Numbered from the stretch's first letter, positions 29,366 to 38,795 are shown. The stretch: 64,000 nucleotides of DNA from Cupriavidus sp. D39 (GCF_026627925.1 NZ_JAPNLE010000009.1:744001-808000), one strand, 5' to 3'. The notes: generated from the letters alone by a model not told the origin. Translations and numbers: made by a program.

Positions 29366-29529
29366 TAGGGAAATCCTTGAATATCAGGGAGATAGCCGCT
29401 GTTTAAACGGAGCGTGCCATCAGCCTATGCCCCATGAGGTTCGTCAGCTACGGGGTACCTGGAACAGCAGCTATGCCTGAATGTCGTCGTGCCTGACGGC
29501 AAAGCCGGAGACGGCAACCGTTCAACTGC

Positions 29530-29640
29530 TGGACGTGGCGGACTTCTTGAGCGGAAATTCAATAAATGATCGGGAGCCGGGAATCTACCTGCCGAAGGCG
29601 TGCAGCGCATAAGCGGGAATGCGGATCAAGAGCGCTGCAG
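29530..29640 (-). pseudogene. C-terminal relic of a LysR regulator
   Basis: The reverse strand reads IRIPAYALHAFGR, a stop, then RSFIEFPLKK, matching the end of the LysR at 25827-26720 (IPAYALHGFGK...LFIEFLLKK). Only about 35 codons remain and they contain a stop. The rest was replaced by the Old Yellow Enzyme gene upstream region. Confidence 0.7.
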
Positions 29641-29791
29641 GCACGCTCGCCGGTGGCTCGATCTCGGACATCTTTGTCCCATATATTCGGAACCCCAGCC
29701 TCTTTTTAGTATTCGGATCTGTCCATACACTCTCCTCAAGGAAAGCCTGCTGTTCACCGAAATTCATCGGCAACTCATCCTCGAGGAAATC

Positions 29792-30901
29792 ATGTTCAGA
29801 CTTCATTCCCCCGTCAAAGTAGGTCCCTACGAACTCTCCCACCGCGTGGTGCTGGCGCCGCTCACCCGCATGCGCGCCGAGGAAGGTGCGCGGCCCGGCC
29901 CGCTGATGGCCGAGTACTACGCCCAGCGCGCTTCCGCAGGCGGCTTACTGATCAGCGAATGTGCCATCGCCGCACGCAACGGCAACGGCTACCTCGGAGC
30001 ACCTGGCCTGTACGACGACATCCAGATTCCCGGCTGGAAGCTGGTGACCGACGCCGTGCACGCCAAAGGCGGCCGCATCTTCCTGCAGCTCTACCATGCC
30101 GGGCGCCAGTCCAACAGCCAGTTGCAGCCGAACGGCGCTCAGCCGGCGGCGCCATCGGCAGTCCCGCATGGCGGGGTCGCCTACACCGAATCGGGCTGGG
30201 TTCCGAACACACCGAGCCGCGCGCTGACCCTCCCGGAGATCGCCGATTTGATCGAGAGCTTCCGCACAGCAGCCATCCGCGGCAAGCAGGCCGGCTTCGA
30301 CGGCGTTGAAATGCACGCCGCCAATGGCTACCTGTTCGATCAGTTCCTGCAGGACGGGAGCAACAAGCGCACCGATATCTACGGCGGCTCGTTCGAGAAC
30401 CGGGCCCGCTTCCTGATCGAGGTCACCCAGGCCGTCATCTCGGTTTGGGGTAGCGAACGCGTGGCTGTGCGCCTCGGCCCCAGCGGCACCTGGGGCGATA
30501 TGTCCGACAGCAACCCGGAAGGACTGTTCACCTACGTGGCGCAGGAATTAGCCGGGCTCAACCTGGCATACCTGCACCTGATCGAGCCACGTGTGTTTGG
30601 CAATGTCGACGATGAGAGCAAAGACCCGAACCCGGTCGCGGCACAGCTGATTCGCAAGCATTACAAGGGCACTATCATCGCCGCCGGCGGATTCAAGGGC
30701 CACACCGCGGAAGCCGTTCTGCAGGCGGGTGACGCCGATCTCGTCGCATTCGGTCGCGACTTCATCGCCAATCCCGATCTGCCCGCGCGCCTGCGCCACA
30801 AGCTGCCACTGAATCCGTACGACCGTCAAACCTTTTTTGGCGGCACAGAAGTCGGTTACACCGACTATCCGTTCTATCGCAACGACATGGTATCCGCGTA
30901 A
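29792..30901 (+). CDS. Old Yellow Enzyme family ene-reductase
   Basis: This is a 369-residue FMN barrel starting at ATG 29792 behind GAGGAA; the longer frame from 29600 runs over a LysR relic. Motifs are HRVVLAPLTRMRAEEG, GLLISECAIAARNGNGY, LYHAGRQSNSQLQP, GFDGVEMHAANGYLFDQF with the His-x-x-Asn substrate pair, SNKRTDIYGGSFENRARFL, and the C-terminal QTFFGGTEVGYTDYPFY. It reduces activated C=C bonds, nitro compounds or similar with NAD(P)H. A second copy at 36216-37213 is broken by an IS. Confidence 0.92.
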   Translation: MFRLHSPVKVGPYELSHRVVLAPLTRMRAEEGARPGPLMAEYYAQRASAGGLLISECAIAARNGNGYLGAPGLYDDIQIPGWKLVTDAVHAKGGRIFLQLYHAGRQSNSQLQPNGAQPAAPSAVPHGGVAYTESGWVPNTPSRALTLPEIADLIESFRTAAIRGKQAGFDGVEMHAANGYLFDQFLQDGSNKRTDIYGGSFENRARFLIEVTQAVISVWGSERVAVRLGPSGTWGDMSDSNPEGLFTYVAQELAGLNLAYLHLIEPRVFGNVDDESKDPNPVAAQLIRKHYKGTIIAAGGFKGHTAEAVLQAGDADLVAFGRDFIANPDLPARLRHKLPLNPYDRQTFFGGTEVGYTDYPFYRNDMVSA

Positions 30902-30902
30902 A

Positions 30903-31156
30903 CGAAGCATCCCTTCAATATCATCGGCGGGGAAATCGGAATCCCCGACCTTAAATTGGTCAAGTTTACGGCGAGCGACTTCAAACAGGTCCTTCTTGGC
31001 TCCGGGTTCGCCGAGGGCGCGGCCAACGACTACGTCGAGATGTTCGATACTCTCGACAAGGGCCTACTGTTCGAGCACATTCAAGAAACCAAGCCCAAAA
31101 TGGCGGGGCTTTCCATCGAGGCGTTCGCAAAGCAGTTCGCCACTGCCTATCGCTAG
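30903..31156 (+). pseudogene. C-terminal fragment of an NmrA-like NAD(P)-binding protein
   Basis: Directly after the ene-reductase stop the frame reads IGIPDLKLVKFTASDFKQVL, YVEMFDTLDKG and IEAFAKQFATAYR. This resembles the last 80 residues of NmrA-type atypical SDRs. The Rossmann half is missing and no ribosome binding site precedes it. A separate short start at 30956 is possible but unconvincing. Confidence 0.55.
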
Positions 31157-31255
31157 AACGTTATACCTGCTCTGGCTATCCCCAAGGCAGGTATCGCTGG
31201 CCGGCCACTGTACACCCATCGCTCTCATCAATGATGACGCCATGAGAAATCGAAC

Positions 31256-31552
31256 ATGATCAAAGTCAGCGTGATGTACGCCAATGAGCTTGGTGCCCGT
31301 TTTGATCACACTTATTATCGCGACAAGCATATGCCGCTGGTACAGGCGCGCCTGGGTGATGCCTGCAAATACTACACGATAGACAAGGGGCATTTCAGCC
31401 GCCAACGCCGGCAATACCGCCGCCTATGTGGCGATGTGTCATATCTTCAGTGTCATATCTTCAGTGAGTCGGTCGAAGCCTTCGAGACTGGGCTCGGACC
31501 TCATGCTGAAGAATTCAACGCAGCCATGCGAAGAGCATGGCTGCCTTCGACT
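31256..31552 (+). pseudogene. EthD-family protein (rearranged)
   Basis: The start is a clear EthD protein: MIKVSVMYANELGARFDHTY, YRDKHMPLVQARLGDACKYY, TIDKG. The frame then shifts for about 60 bases; the expected ISAANAGNTAAYVAMCHIFS lies in another frame. A 14-bp tandem duplication (31437-31464) brings it back to SESVEAFETGLGPHAEEF. The C-terminus is replaced by sequence overlapping the convergent LysR gene. EthD-like ferredoxin-fold proteins assist oxidative catabolism; this one is probably damaged. Confidence 0.78.
31437..31464. repeat. 14-bp tandem duplication in the EthD gene
   Basis: TGTCATATCTTCAG occurs twice in direct succession. Fourteen is not a multiple of three, so the duplication shifts the frame. 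Here it happens to compensate an earlier shift in the same gene. Confidence 0.9.
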
Positions 31553-32473
31553 TCACCATGGGCCCCGCGGCGCAGTAGCTTGCTCGTGTCTAGATCTGCA
31601 AATTCCGGCTGATATAGTCGAAAAAACACGCAGCTTGGGTGAGGCGTAACGGCTCGCCGGCCGCAAGAGCCATAAGGTAACGATCTGGTCTATGAAATCA
31701 TCGAGTACGATCTGCAACGCACCACTCGCCAGCGCATCCCGCACCAGGAAGGTTGGCAGGAAGGCCAAGCCCTTATCCTGAAGTGCCAGAAAACCCAGGA
31801 CTTCAATCGTGTTGCTGACGAAGGTTTGCGGCAGTTCCGGTTCCGCTTCCGAGGCAGCGAGCTGGAATGGCCAGCGTTCCAGCTTGCCGGTAGCTGGAAA
31901 TCTATGTAGCAAACAGGCGTGCCGAACGAGTTCGGACGGATGTGCGGGGACGCCCTGCCGCTGGAGGTAGCCGGGCGAGGCGACCAGCACCTGGCCGCAG
32001 GAACCCAGACGGCGCGACACCAGTCTTGAGTCGTGCTGCTCGCCCGTGCGAATGACCGCATCGAAGCCCTCCTCTACGACATCCACCATCCGATCGGAGA
32101 GATCGACATCCAGCTCGATTTCTGGGTATTGCGCCATGAAGCCGTCCAGCGCCGGTATGATCAACCCTGACAATTGCGGCGTGCTGATCCGTAGCCTGCC
32201 GCGCGGACTGCGGGCGGCATCAGACAGTTCGGCCACCGCCGCTTCGGCTTCGCCCAGGATGCGGCGGCATCGCTCCAGGAACAAGGAACCTTCGGCCGTA
32301 AGCGTGATGCTGCGCGTGCTGCGGTGAAACAGCTGCACCCCCAGGCGCTCCTCGGTGCGCGCGACGCTCTTGCCGACAGCTGAAGACGATACGCCGAGCA
32401 GCCGTCCCGCCTCCGTAAAACTGCGGGTTTCCGCCACCTGCACAAACGTCGAAATCCCACTGAGGCTATCCAT
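31553..32473 (-). CDS. LysR-family transcriptional regulator
   Basis: This regulator has about 306 residues starting at ATG 32473, which overlaps the TAA of the TetR gene as TAATG. The helix-turn-helix is in FVQVAETRSFTEAGRLLGVS and SSAVGKSVARTEERLGVQLF. The effector domain has DLSDRMVDVVEEGFDAVIRT. The last 25 residues overlap the EthD relic antisense and look non-native, so the C-terminus may be altered. Coupling to TetR suggests a two-regulator unit for nearby reductase genes. Confidence 0.88.
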   Translation of the reverse strand: MDSLSGISTFVQVAETRSFTEAGRLLGVSSSAVGKSVARTEERLGVQLFHRSTRSITLTAEGSLFLERCRRILGEAEAAVAELSDAARSPRGRLRISTPQLSGLIIPALDGFMAQYPEIELDVDLSDRMVDVVEEGFDAVIRTGEQHDSRLVSRRLGSCGQVLVASPGYLQRQGVPAHPSELVRHACLLHRFPATGKLERWPFQLAASEAEPELPQTFVSNTIEVLGFLALQDKGLAFLPTFLVRDALASGALQIVLDDFIDQIVTLWLLRPASRYASPKLRVFSTISAGICRSRHEQATAPRGPW

Positions 32474-33069
32474 TAGACTTCCGGACACCCGGTCCAAAGC
32501 CGTGCAAACAGAACACGCTTGAATCGATTTACCGGCTCGGGGCTTCTCCGCACTTTCGCCACCAGGAATGCGCCTTGAAGCGACGACAAAACGAATCCCG
32601 CAAGGTCTTCGATATCAGTGTCGGGAGGAAGCTCACCTGCCTCCACAGCCGCCCAAAGGCAGTAGGCAATGGATCTCTCATCGTCGGCGAATGCTCGTAC
32701 CACTCGATCGACGATTTCATCGCTGTGTTCGTTGGCTTCTGCGCTGATGTTTCCACAGAGGCAGCCATCACACATTTGATTCTGGTTGAGAAAGTCGCGA
32801 GCGCTGTCGATGTAGGCAGACAGCCTGTCGAGCGGGCGCAACTGGTCATTGAGCAAAGTTGCTTGCACCTCCGCTTCTGAGCGGCTTCTATAGCGCTCCA
32901 ACACCTCCAAACCGAAAGCGTCCTTGGAAGGAAAGTGGTTGGTAAATGATCCCAAAGGCACACCTGCAGCGGTTGCTATGTCCCGAACACTGGTCGCAGA
33001 CAACCCGTGCTTATGAACCACCCGCGCGCCCTCAATAAGGAGCTTTTCCCTGTTGTTGAGCCTATTCAT
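32473..33069 (-). CDS. TetR-family transcriptional regulator
   Basis: This 198-residue repressor has the TetR helix-turn-helix LSATSVRDIATAAGVPLGSF with THFPSKD-like NHFPSKDAFGLEVL. The helical ligand domain contains MCDGCLCGNISAE and ends FKRVLFARLW. The cysteine cluster is typical of the subgroup that senses electrophiles or quinones (NemR-like), which would fit the ene-reductases and SDRs on both sides. It is translationally coupled to the following LysR gene. Confidence 0.9.
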   Translation of the reverse strand: MNRLNNREKLLIEGARVVHKHGLSATSVRDIATAAGVPLGSFTNHFPSKDAFGLEVLERYRSRSEAEVQATLLNDQLRPLDRLSAYIDSARDFLNQNQMCDGCLCGNISAEANEHSDEIVDRVVRAFADDERSIAYCLWAAVEAGELPPDTDIEDLAGFVLSSLQGAFLVAKVRRSPEPVNRFKRVLFARLWTGCPEV

Positions 33070-33229
33070 TAGCCTAATTTAGTCGTACATCTTTTTGATA
33101 TCAAACTCGGGGGCTTGCTCTACGCTCCCCAACGCACTTTTGAGCCAGAGGGTTATAAGGGCTTGCACGGGCGTTGAGCGAGCGTGGTTTGGCCGACGCG
33201 CGCCTCACGCGTCGCATCCATGAGAGTTT

Positions 33230-33585
33230 CGAACTCAGTGACCGAACCCTACGGCAGCCCGCGGACTTGCATGACCTGCGGGCTGCCAGCGAGTCATGCG
33301 TAGCCCGGCTGAACCAGCCCACCAACCTGCAAGCCCGACGCAGGCACTGTATGCCGCCCAATGACGATTCGACAAGACTGGAAAACCACATCGCCCCGAC
33401 CCACCTCTAGCATGCGTTCAAAGCAGACGCGCCAACCAGACCAGAAGCGGGTCACAGACTTCATCTACATCTCGACGGCCGAGGGCTGGTCAAACGCAGC
33501 TGCAGTAATGGACCTCTATTCACGTCGCGATGTTGGCCGGGCCATGACCGGAACGCTAGCCTACTCCAGTTTGAACAACGCTTAA
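33230..33585 (+). pseudogene. IS3-family transposase relic
   Basis: Degenerate codons read SCVARLNQPTNLQARRRH and, in a shifted frame, QKRVTDFIYISTAEGWSNAA and VMDLYSRRDVGRAM. These correspond to the linker and first catalytic Asp region of IS3-type OrfB (DFTYIxTAEGWLYxAVVxDLxSRRVVGW). Several conserved residues are changed and both ends are missing. Confidence 0.7.
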
Positions 33586-33711
33586 AGGGGCAAGCAAAGC
33601 GTCCTGGAAACTGCCGGAAGCTCTCATCAAATCCTGCAAGCCAAGCCGCGCGTGGCGCGACTTGCTTCTTCTCGAGAAGACTGATCTGTTCAGCGCAGCC
33701 CTAACCCCCGC

Positions 33712-34467
33712 TTAGACAGCGCTATGCCCGCCATCAACGTTAAGGCTATGGCCAGTAATAAACCTAGCTTCGTCCGAGGCGATGAACACGATTCCATCGG
33801 CGACCTCCTCCGAACGACCAAGTCGAGCAAGCGGTACTCCCTCGACGAGGATTGCCTTGTTCTCGTCTGTGCCGGTGAAGCGGGTTAACATCCCGGTGTC
33901 GGTGGGACCAGGAGAAACGCAGTTCACACGAATCCCAGAGCTCGCGAGTTCAAGCGCAGCGGATTTTGTGATCCCTTCTACCGCATGCTTAGCGGCAACA
34001 TAGACCGACGCGAATGCTGCTCCCTTGTGACCATAGGTCGACGAGATGTTGATAATGTTGCCCTTGTTGTTGCCACCGTTGGCTTGCATCGCAAGGATTT
34101 CGTGCTTCATACTGAGCAGCACGCCAACGACATTCGTGTCGAACGTTGCAGCAACACTTTCCGCAGTCTGGTCTGTAATCGGCCCAACTTGCCCTTCGGT
34201 CGCGGCATTGTTCACAGCAATGTCCAGTTTGCCAAATCGTGTAATCATCTTTGCCACCAGGTTCTTCACTTCCTCTTCATTCCGAACATCCGCGTGGATG
34301 TATTCGGCCTCTGCGCCTATTTTTTTGAGCTCGTGTGCAAGCGCGTAGCCTGCCTCCTCACGCCGGCCAGACACAACCACTCGCGCCCCTTTTCTAGCGA
34401 AAGCGAATGCGGCCGCTCGGCCGATGCCTGTAAGGGCTCCCGTGATGAGAACGACTTGGTTTTTCAT
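33712..34467 (-). CDS. Short-chain dehydrogenase/reductase
   Basis: This is an intact 251-residue SDR with VVLITGALTGIGRAAAFAFA, NNAATEGQVG, INISSTYGHKGAAFASVYVA with the catalytic Ser and Tyr, AKHAVEGITKSAALEL with the Lys, and SLNVDGGHSAV at the end. It is a paralogue of the SDRs at 23-25 kb and the relic at 39 kb, with 60-70% residue identity by eye. Its upstream region faces the IS-interrupted ene-reductase, and the TetR/LysR pair lies downstream. Confidence 0.92.
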   Translation of the reverse strand: MKNQVVLITGALTGIGRAAAFAFARKGARVVVSGRREEAGYALAHELKKIGAEAEYIHADVRNEEEVKNLVAKMITRFGKLDIAVNNAATEGQVGPITDQTAESVAATFDTNVVGVLLSMKHEILAMQANGGNNKGNIINISSTYGHKGAAFASVYVAAKHAVEGITKSAALELASSGIRVNCVSPGPTDTGMLTRFTGTDENKAILVEGVPLARLGRSEEVADGIVFIASDEARFITGHSLNVDGGHSAV

Positions 34468-34627
34468 TTTAGTTCCTTATATCTGACTAGGTTACATGTA
34501 TGAACGTACAGCGTGAAATACGAGGAGCCACGATACGTACATCCAACAACGGGATTCCCGGGCGGTGCGAAGTAACCGGTTACGAATCATCCGCTGCTGG
34601 GTTTCTGAGAGGTGGCATTGCAATGGG

Positions 34628-34742
34628 TCACATGGCTACATCGTTATAGAAAGGCAGGTCGGAATAGCCGCGACGATCTCCGCCGTAAAAATAATCACGA
34701 TCGTAATTGGCAATCGGTAGCCCTCGCTGAAGACGTTTAACC
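34628..34742 (-). pseudogene. C-terminal piece of the IS-interrupted Old Yellow Enzyme gene
   Basis: From the insertion point the reverse strand continues VKRLQRGLPIANYDRDYF and GYSDLPFYNDVAM to a stop at 34628. This is the missing end of the ene-reductase at 36216-37213. Excising the IS and one target copy (CGTTTAACC) gives a continuous 1104-bp frame. Confidence 0.9.
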
Positions 34743-36215
34743 CATTTCCTTATACAGAAGTCATGACTCTTCCCGCAGTGCTTGAATGGTGAGGGCCGCG
34801 TCCATGGTTCGCTGCATACCGATCCAGATCGTCTTAGCGCCGGGCTCGCCATCGCTCTTGCGCCCAAGGAACCCACCCAGGGAAGCAACCAGCCGAATCA
34901 TCTGATTGAGCGTGACCGGTGTCTTCGGGCGAGCTTTCTTGGCAAGCACGTATGCTCCCCGAATTTCGTCGGCGTCGAAGAACACGGACGCATCCAGATC
35001 CGGGCAGGTTCTGCCCAACCGCATCAAGCGGGCAATGCGCCACGCCACCACCATATACAACGCCAAGGCCCGCTCCACACGATCCATGTGCGATAGCTGT
35101 AGCGCTTCGACCTTGCAGCCAGTCTTCAGGACATGGAAGAACATCTCAATCTCCCACCTGGCCCGATACCATTCAACCAGCTCGATGACCGCATCGGCAT
35201 CCTGTGCTTCACGGTTCGTCAACAGCCGCCAAACCACTGGCTTGACGCCTGCGGGCGCTCCGATCTCCCTTGCCTCTACACAGGTGAGCTCCGCGCCGAC
35301 CAGACCCGGCAGCTTCACACGTTTTGCGCGTAGCTCCTGTTTGACCTCGCGCGCCTTCTGGCCTGCACGCCCCGGCAAGATAAAGGTGATTTCCCCAAGT
35401 ACCGGGCTGGCTCCGACGCTATCCCACAACTTGCCGCCCTCGGCAAGGTTGCGGTTGTGTTGGCTGCGGATCAGCCAGTCGGCCGGCCGGCCAAGTTCCT
35501 GGGCGCGCGCCATCAACTCGGCGATATCACCCTCGCGGTCCGTCACATACACCAGCCGCGTCTGGGGCAATAGCACGGCTTGCTCCGCAACCCGTTCATA
35601 CCCTTCAATCCAGCGTACGCTTTCCTTGATCCCGCCGCGGTTTCCGTCGGCGTCCTTTGGCTCGCGAGCCCACATCCAGGCATCGATCACCCCAAGCGGT
35701 TCACGGTCAGGCGTCACCGCGTAGGTCGGATGCAAAAACATGCCCCGCTGGGCTTCGTAGCTCAGCGGCCCCAGCCCCTCCATTTCCTGCCCATTGAAGT
35801 TCAGCTCGGTCGAATCAGCGATGCACAGCACCACCGGAAACTGCGCGGCCCTCGCTGCAGTGCGCTCCCAATGGGGCTGCATCACGTCCCGCCAGTCGAT
35901 CTGCTCATTGCCGAGAAACCGATACGCCCCAATGGTTTGCGACCAGTCATCGCATGCGCCAGGGATGCTCGCCGTAGGCATGGCCGCAAACCGCTTGAGC
36001 AACTCCTTGGCGCGCCGATCCCGCCGCGGATCACCAAGATCCAGACTCTCAAATTCCTCGTCCACCCATGCCCCCGACTCGTTGCCCATTGCAGCCTGAA
36101 AATGCAAGAGTAAACGCGAGTCTGGCGAAGTTAACAACCCCTTACGTCGAAATTTCCGCGGCCTCAGGCTCCATGCCCCGCTGCGGGGACGGTCCTACTT
36201 CTGTATAAGGAGATG
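34743..36215 (-). mobile_element. IS4-family, IS50-group insertion sequence
   Basis: This complete 1473-bp element has 19-bp inverted ends (CATTTCCTTATACAGAAGT and CATCTCCTTATACAGAAGT read inward) that strongly resemble the Tn5 outer end. Both sides are flanked by the 9-bp direct repeat CGTTTAACC (34734-34742 and 36216-36224). One transposase gene fills it. It interrupts an Old Yellow Enzyme gene, and precise removal restores that gene, so the insertion is probably recent. Confidence 0.93.
34761..36137 (-). CDS. IS50-group (Tn5-like) transposase
   Basis: This 458-residue DDE transposase starts at 36137 or at the internal MGNESGAWVDEEF. The N-terminal DNA-binding part has LGDPRRDRRAKELLKRFA, comparable to Tn5. 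The catalytic Asp residues lie in VLCIADSTELNF and YVTDREGDIAELM. The Glu lies in the Y-x2-R-x3-E-x6-K signature WYRARWEIEMFFHVLKTG. The C-terminus has LGGFLGRKSDGEPGAKTIW. It appears complete and could be active. A relic of a related transposase C-terminus is at 58303-58410. Confidence 0.93.
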   Translation of the reverse strand: MLTSPDSRLLLHFQAAMGNESGAWVDEEFESLDLGDPRRDRRAKELLKRFAAMPTASIPGACDDWSQTIGAYRFLGNEQIDWRDVMQPHWERTAARAAQFPVVLCIADSTELNFNGQEMEGLGPLSYEAQRGMFLHPTYAVTPDREPLGVIDAWMWAREPKDADGNRGGIKESVRWIEGYERVAEQAVLLPQTRLVYVTDREGDIAELMARAQELGRPADWLIRSQHNRNLAEGGKLWDSVGASPVLGEITFILPGRAGQKAREVKQELRAKRVKLPGLVGAELTCVEAREIGAPAGVKPVVWRLLTNREAQDADAVIELVEWYRARWEIEMFFHVLKTGCKVEALQLSHMDRVERALALYMVVAWRIARLMRLGRTCPDLDASVFFDADEIRGAYVLAKKARPKTPVTLNQMIRLVASLGGFLGRKSDGEPGAKTIWIGMQRTMDAALTIQALREES

Positions 36216-37213
36216 CGTTTAACCAGGTCGGGATTTGATGTGAAATAGCGACCAAATGCCACGGCATCGGCGTCTCCGCGCTCTAGGATTTCATTTGCCG
36301 TATCGCTAACAAAGCCACCCGCAGCGATGATCGGACCACGGAAAATCTTGCGCAAAGATGCCGCAGCAACAGGCGCTTGAGTGCTCGGATCCTCGTTGTC
36401 ATGGTCGCCGACAATGCGCGGCTCGATGATGTGCAAATAGGCTAGATTGAAACGATTCAGTTGTTCAGCAACATAACCAAATATCGCTTGCGGATTGCTA
36501 TCCAAAACATCACCGTGCTTGCCACTTGGCGAAATGCGAACCGCGACGCGGTCGCCGCCCCAAACATCGACAATCGCCTCGACTATTTCAATTAGAAAAC
36601 GTGCCCTATTCTCTACCGAACCACCGTACGCGTCGGTTCGTTTGTTAACGCCATCGAGGAGAAACTGATCGATCAAGTAACCGTTCGCGGCATGTAACTC
36701 GACACCATCAACTCCAGCAGCCTTAGCGTTCTTTGCCCCTCTGCGGAACTGGTCGACAAGGCCGGGAATTTCCTCAATCCCAATCTCTCGATGCGGTGAC
36801 GCCCGGAAAACGCCCCTGGGTGTGATAGCGACACCGTTGAAAGGCACTACCGATGGCGCCAAGGGTGTTGCGCCGTCCGTAAGATCTATGTGGGCCATAC
36901 GGCCGCCGTGCCATAACTGGGTAAAGAAGACGCCACCTTTCTGGTGCACCGCGTCAGCCACTCTTTTCCAGCCGGCAGTCTGCTCGTCAGACCAGATGCC
37001 AGGGCTGCGGTAATAGACGCGGCCCCCGATTCCGACAGCCGGTCCTTCCGAGATGAGAAGACCGCCAGGAGTGGCCCGCTGTGAATAATATTCGACCATC
37101 AGATCACCGGGGACATCCCCATCGTCCGATCGCATTCGGGTCATAGGCGCGTGCACCACACGATGGGACAGGTTAATAGCACCGAGTTTTACGGGAGAGA
37201 AGAGTTTTGTCAT
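36216..37213 (-). pseudogene. Old Yellow Enzyme family ene-reductase, interrupted by IS
   Basis: The N-terminal 330 residues of an FMN ene-reductase start at ATG 37213 (MTKLFSPVKLGAINLSHRVV). They include HAPMTRMRSDDGD, TQLWHGGRMAHIDL, GVDGVELHAANGYLIDQFLL with His and Asn, VNKRTDAYGGSVENRARFL and AVAFGRYFTSNPDLVKR. The IS follows immediately, adding a short foreign tail to a stop at 36164. The remaining 35 codons are at 34628-34733. It is a paralogue of 29792-30901. Confidence 0.92.
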
Positions 37214-37435
37214 GTTGCAGCGCAGCGATGCGCGAATGAGTAGATCGGCCCGCGCCCTCATTTTTGAAGTCGCTGGCCGGCCTCGCTCTGGCTAGATACA
37301 CCCCAGGAAACGACTGAGGTACGACGTAGTGATTTGGCCCCTAGAAATACGGTGTACGTCCATCTTTTACGTAGGCGATGACGCGATCAACATCGACTCG
37401 CCATGTGGCCAATGTAGGCGTCCGTAGCGCACATG

Positions 37436-37479
37436 GAAAATACTTTGTAAGCTGGGGGTATACCTTTCAGGCATGGAAT
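37436..37479 (+). promoter_or_regulatory. Conserved LysR-linked upstream element, copy 3
   Basis: The core is GGAAAATACTTTGTAAGC and GTATACCTTTCAGGCATGG, ending at the LysR start. It aligns with the copies at 24846, 28184 and 38796. Its overlap with the LysR gene start suggests autoregulation. Confidence 0.6.
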
Positions 37480-38383
37480 GGCTATGGAATTGAGGCATTT
37501 ACGGTATTTCGTTGCCGTGGTCGAGGAAGGCAGCCTGACGACGGCCGCCGAGCTCCGGCTGCACATCTCCCAGCCTTCGCTGAGCCGGCAGATTCGCGAC
37601 CTGGAGTATCAGGTCGGGGCCGAGTTGCTGTCTCGCAGCGTTCATGGCGTCGAGCTCACCGCCGCAGGCAAGGCCTTTCTGGACCATGCCCGTCTGGCGC
37701 TGGCGCAGGTGGATGCCGCGGTGGAAGCGGCGCGCAGGGCCACGCAGCCCGCAAGGACGACGTTCGCCATCGGCTTCCAGACCGGTCACGAGATGAACTG
37801 GCTGCCGCGGGCCATGTATGTGCTGCGCGACGAACTGGAGAACATCCAGGTCACGGTATCGAGCGACTATTCGCCAGACCTCGCCGAGGCGCTCGTCCGC
37901 GGCCGGCTCGACGTGGCCTTCCTGCGCGCTGAGCCGGCCTTCGACCTGGACTACGAGGTGGTGGACCACGAACCGCTGATCGTCCTGATGCCGAGCGACC
38001 ATCGCCTCACCAGCCGCAAAGCGATTCACCCGCGGGAATTCATCGGCGAGATCTTCATCGGCGGTTCGAACAAAGCCACATTGCTGCGCGCCGTGACCGA
38101 GGACTATCTGCGCCGCTCCGGCCTGGACATCAAACTGGATCATGGGGTGGACAACATGGCTATGGCCATTTCCCTAGTTGCGTCGACCCGCGGGTTGGCG
38201 CTGATGCCCGCCTATGCGAAGAATCTGCTGCCGCAGTCCGTGGTCAGCCGTCCGCTGGAGGGCGAAGGGCCAACGATCGATCTGGCCGTGGGTTACAGCA
38301 AGGCGAACACTTCGCCGATTCTCAAGCTGTTCCTCTCCAGGCTTGAAGAGCTGCGGGCACCGATGCCCGAAAAGGAGAATTGA
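37478..38383 (+). CDS. LysR-family transcriptional regulator
   Basis: This 301-residue paralogue of the regulator at 24906 has MELRHLRYFVAVVEEGSLTT and the recognition helix SQPSLSRQIRDLEYQVGAEL. The effector domain has FAIGFQTGHEMNWLPRAM, LIVLMPSDHRLTSRKAI and LVASTRGLALMPAYAKNLLP. It starts at 37478 (MAM) or two codons later. It faces the IS-broken ene-reductase gene divergently, which it probably controlled. Confidence 0.92.
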   Translation: MAMELRHLRYFVAVVEEGSLTTAAELRLHISQPSLSRQIRDLEYQVGAELLSRSVHGVELTAAGKAFLDHARLALAQVDAAVEAARRATQPARTTFAIGFQTGHEMNWLPRAMYVLRDELENIQVTVSSDYSPDLAEALVRGRLDVAFLRAEPAFDLDYEVVDHEPLIVLMPSDHRLTSRKAIHPREFIGEIFIGGSNKATLLRAVTEDYLRRSGLDIKLDHGVDNMAMAISLVASTRGLALMPAYAKNLLPQSVVSRPLEGEGPTIDLAVGYSKANTSPILKLFLSRLEELRAPMPEKEN

Positions 38384-38574
38384 ATGCTTGCGGCCGGCAT
38401 CAATCGAGCCCCTTTGCGACGAAGTCTGCCTGATCGGCCCTTTGCCCTCGTTGCCGCCCGGGCCCCGGCCTTGCAGGATCTCGCCCGCCAAAAAGTTGCA
38501 CGAATTCGAAGGCGTTTATCGCATCGGCATCAACGCACTGCGGCGAAATTCGGTCGAAGGCAATTGGCTCATCC

Positions 38575-38795
38575 TTAAGCGCAGCGGCGGTCGGGAGCGC
38601 GTCTGGCATCCGGATGCCGCCGATGAATTTCCTTGGTCATCGACGGCGTTTCCACATTCCGGGCGATAGGAATTCTGCCGGTTTGTAAAGGTATAGAGTC
38701 TTTCGATTGCGGCGAGGGGATGCGCCGGCCGTTAAAGGCCTTGCCCGCCGCGGTCAGCTTCACGCCGTGCGCGCTGCGGCTCAATCGCGAGCCGG
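38575..38795 (-). pseudogene. Relic of a LysR regulator with internal deletion
   Basis: Reverse-strand codons read SRLSRSAHGVKLTAAGKAFN, the segment following the helix-turn-helix in the LysR paralogues. The first 60 codons are missing: the conserved upstream element at 38796-38838 joins directly to this piece. Downstream it loses similarity within 30 codons. Confidence 0.6.
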
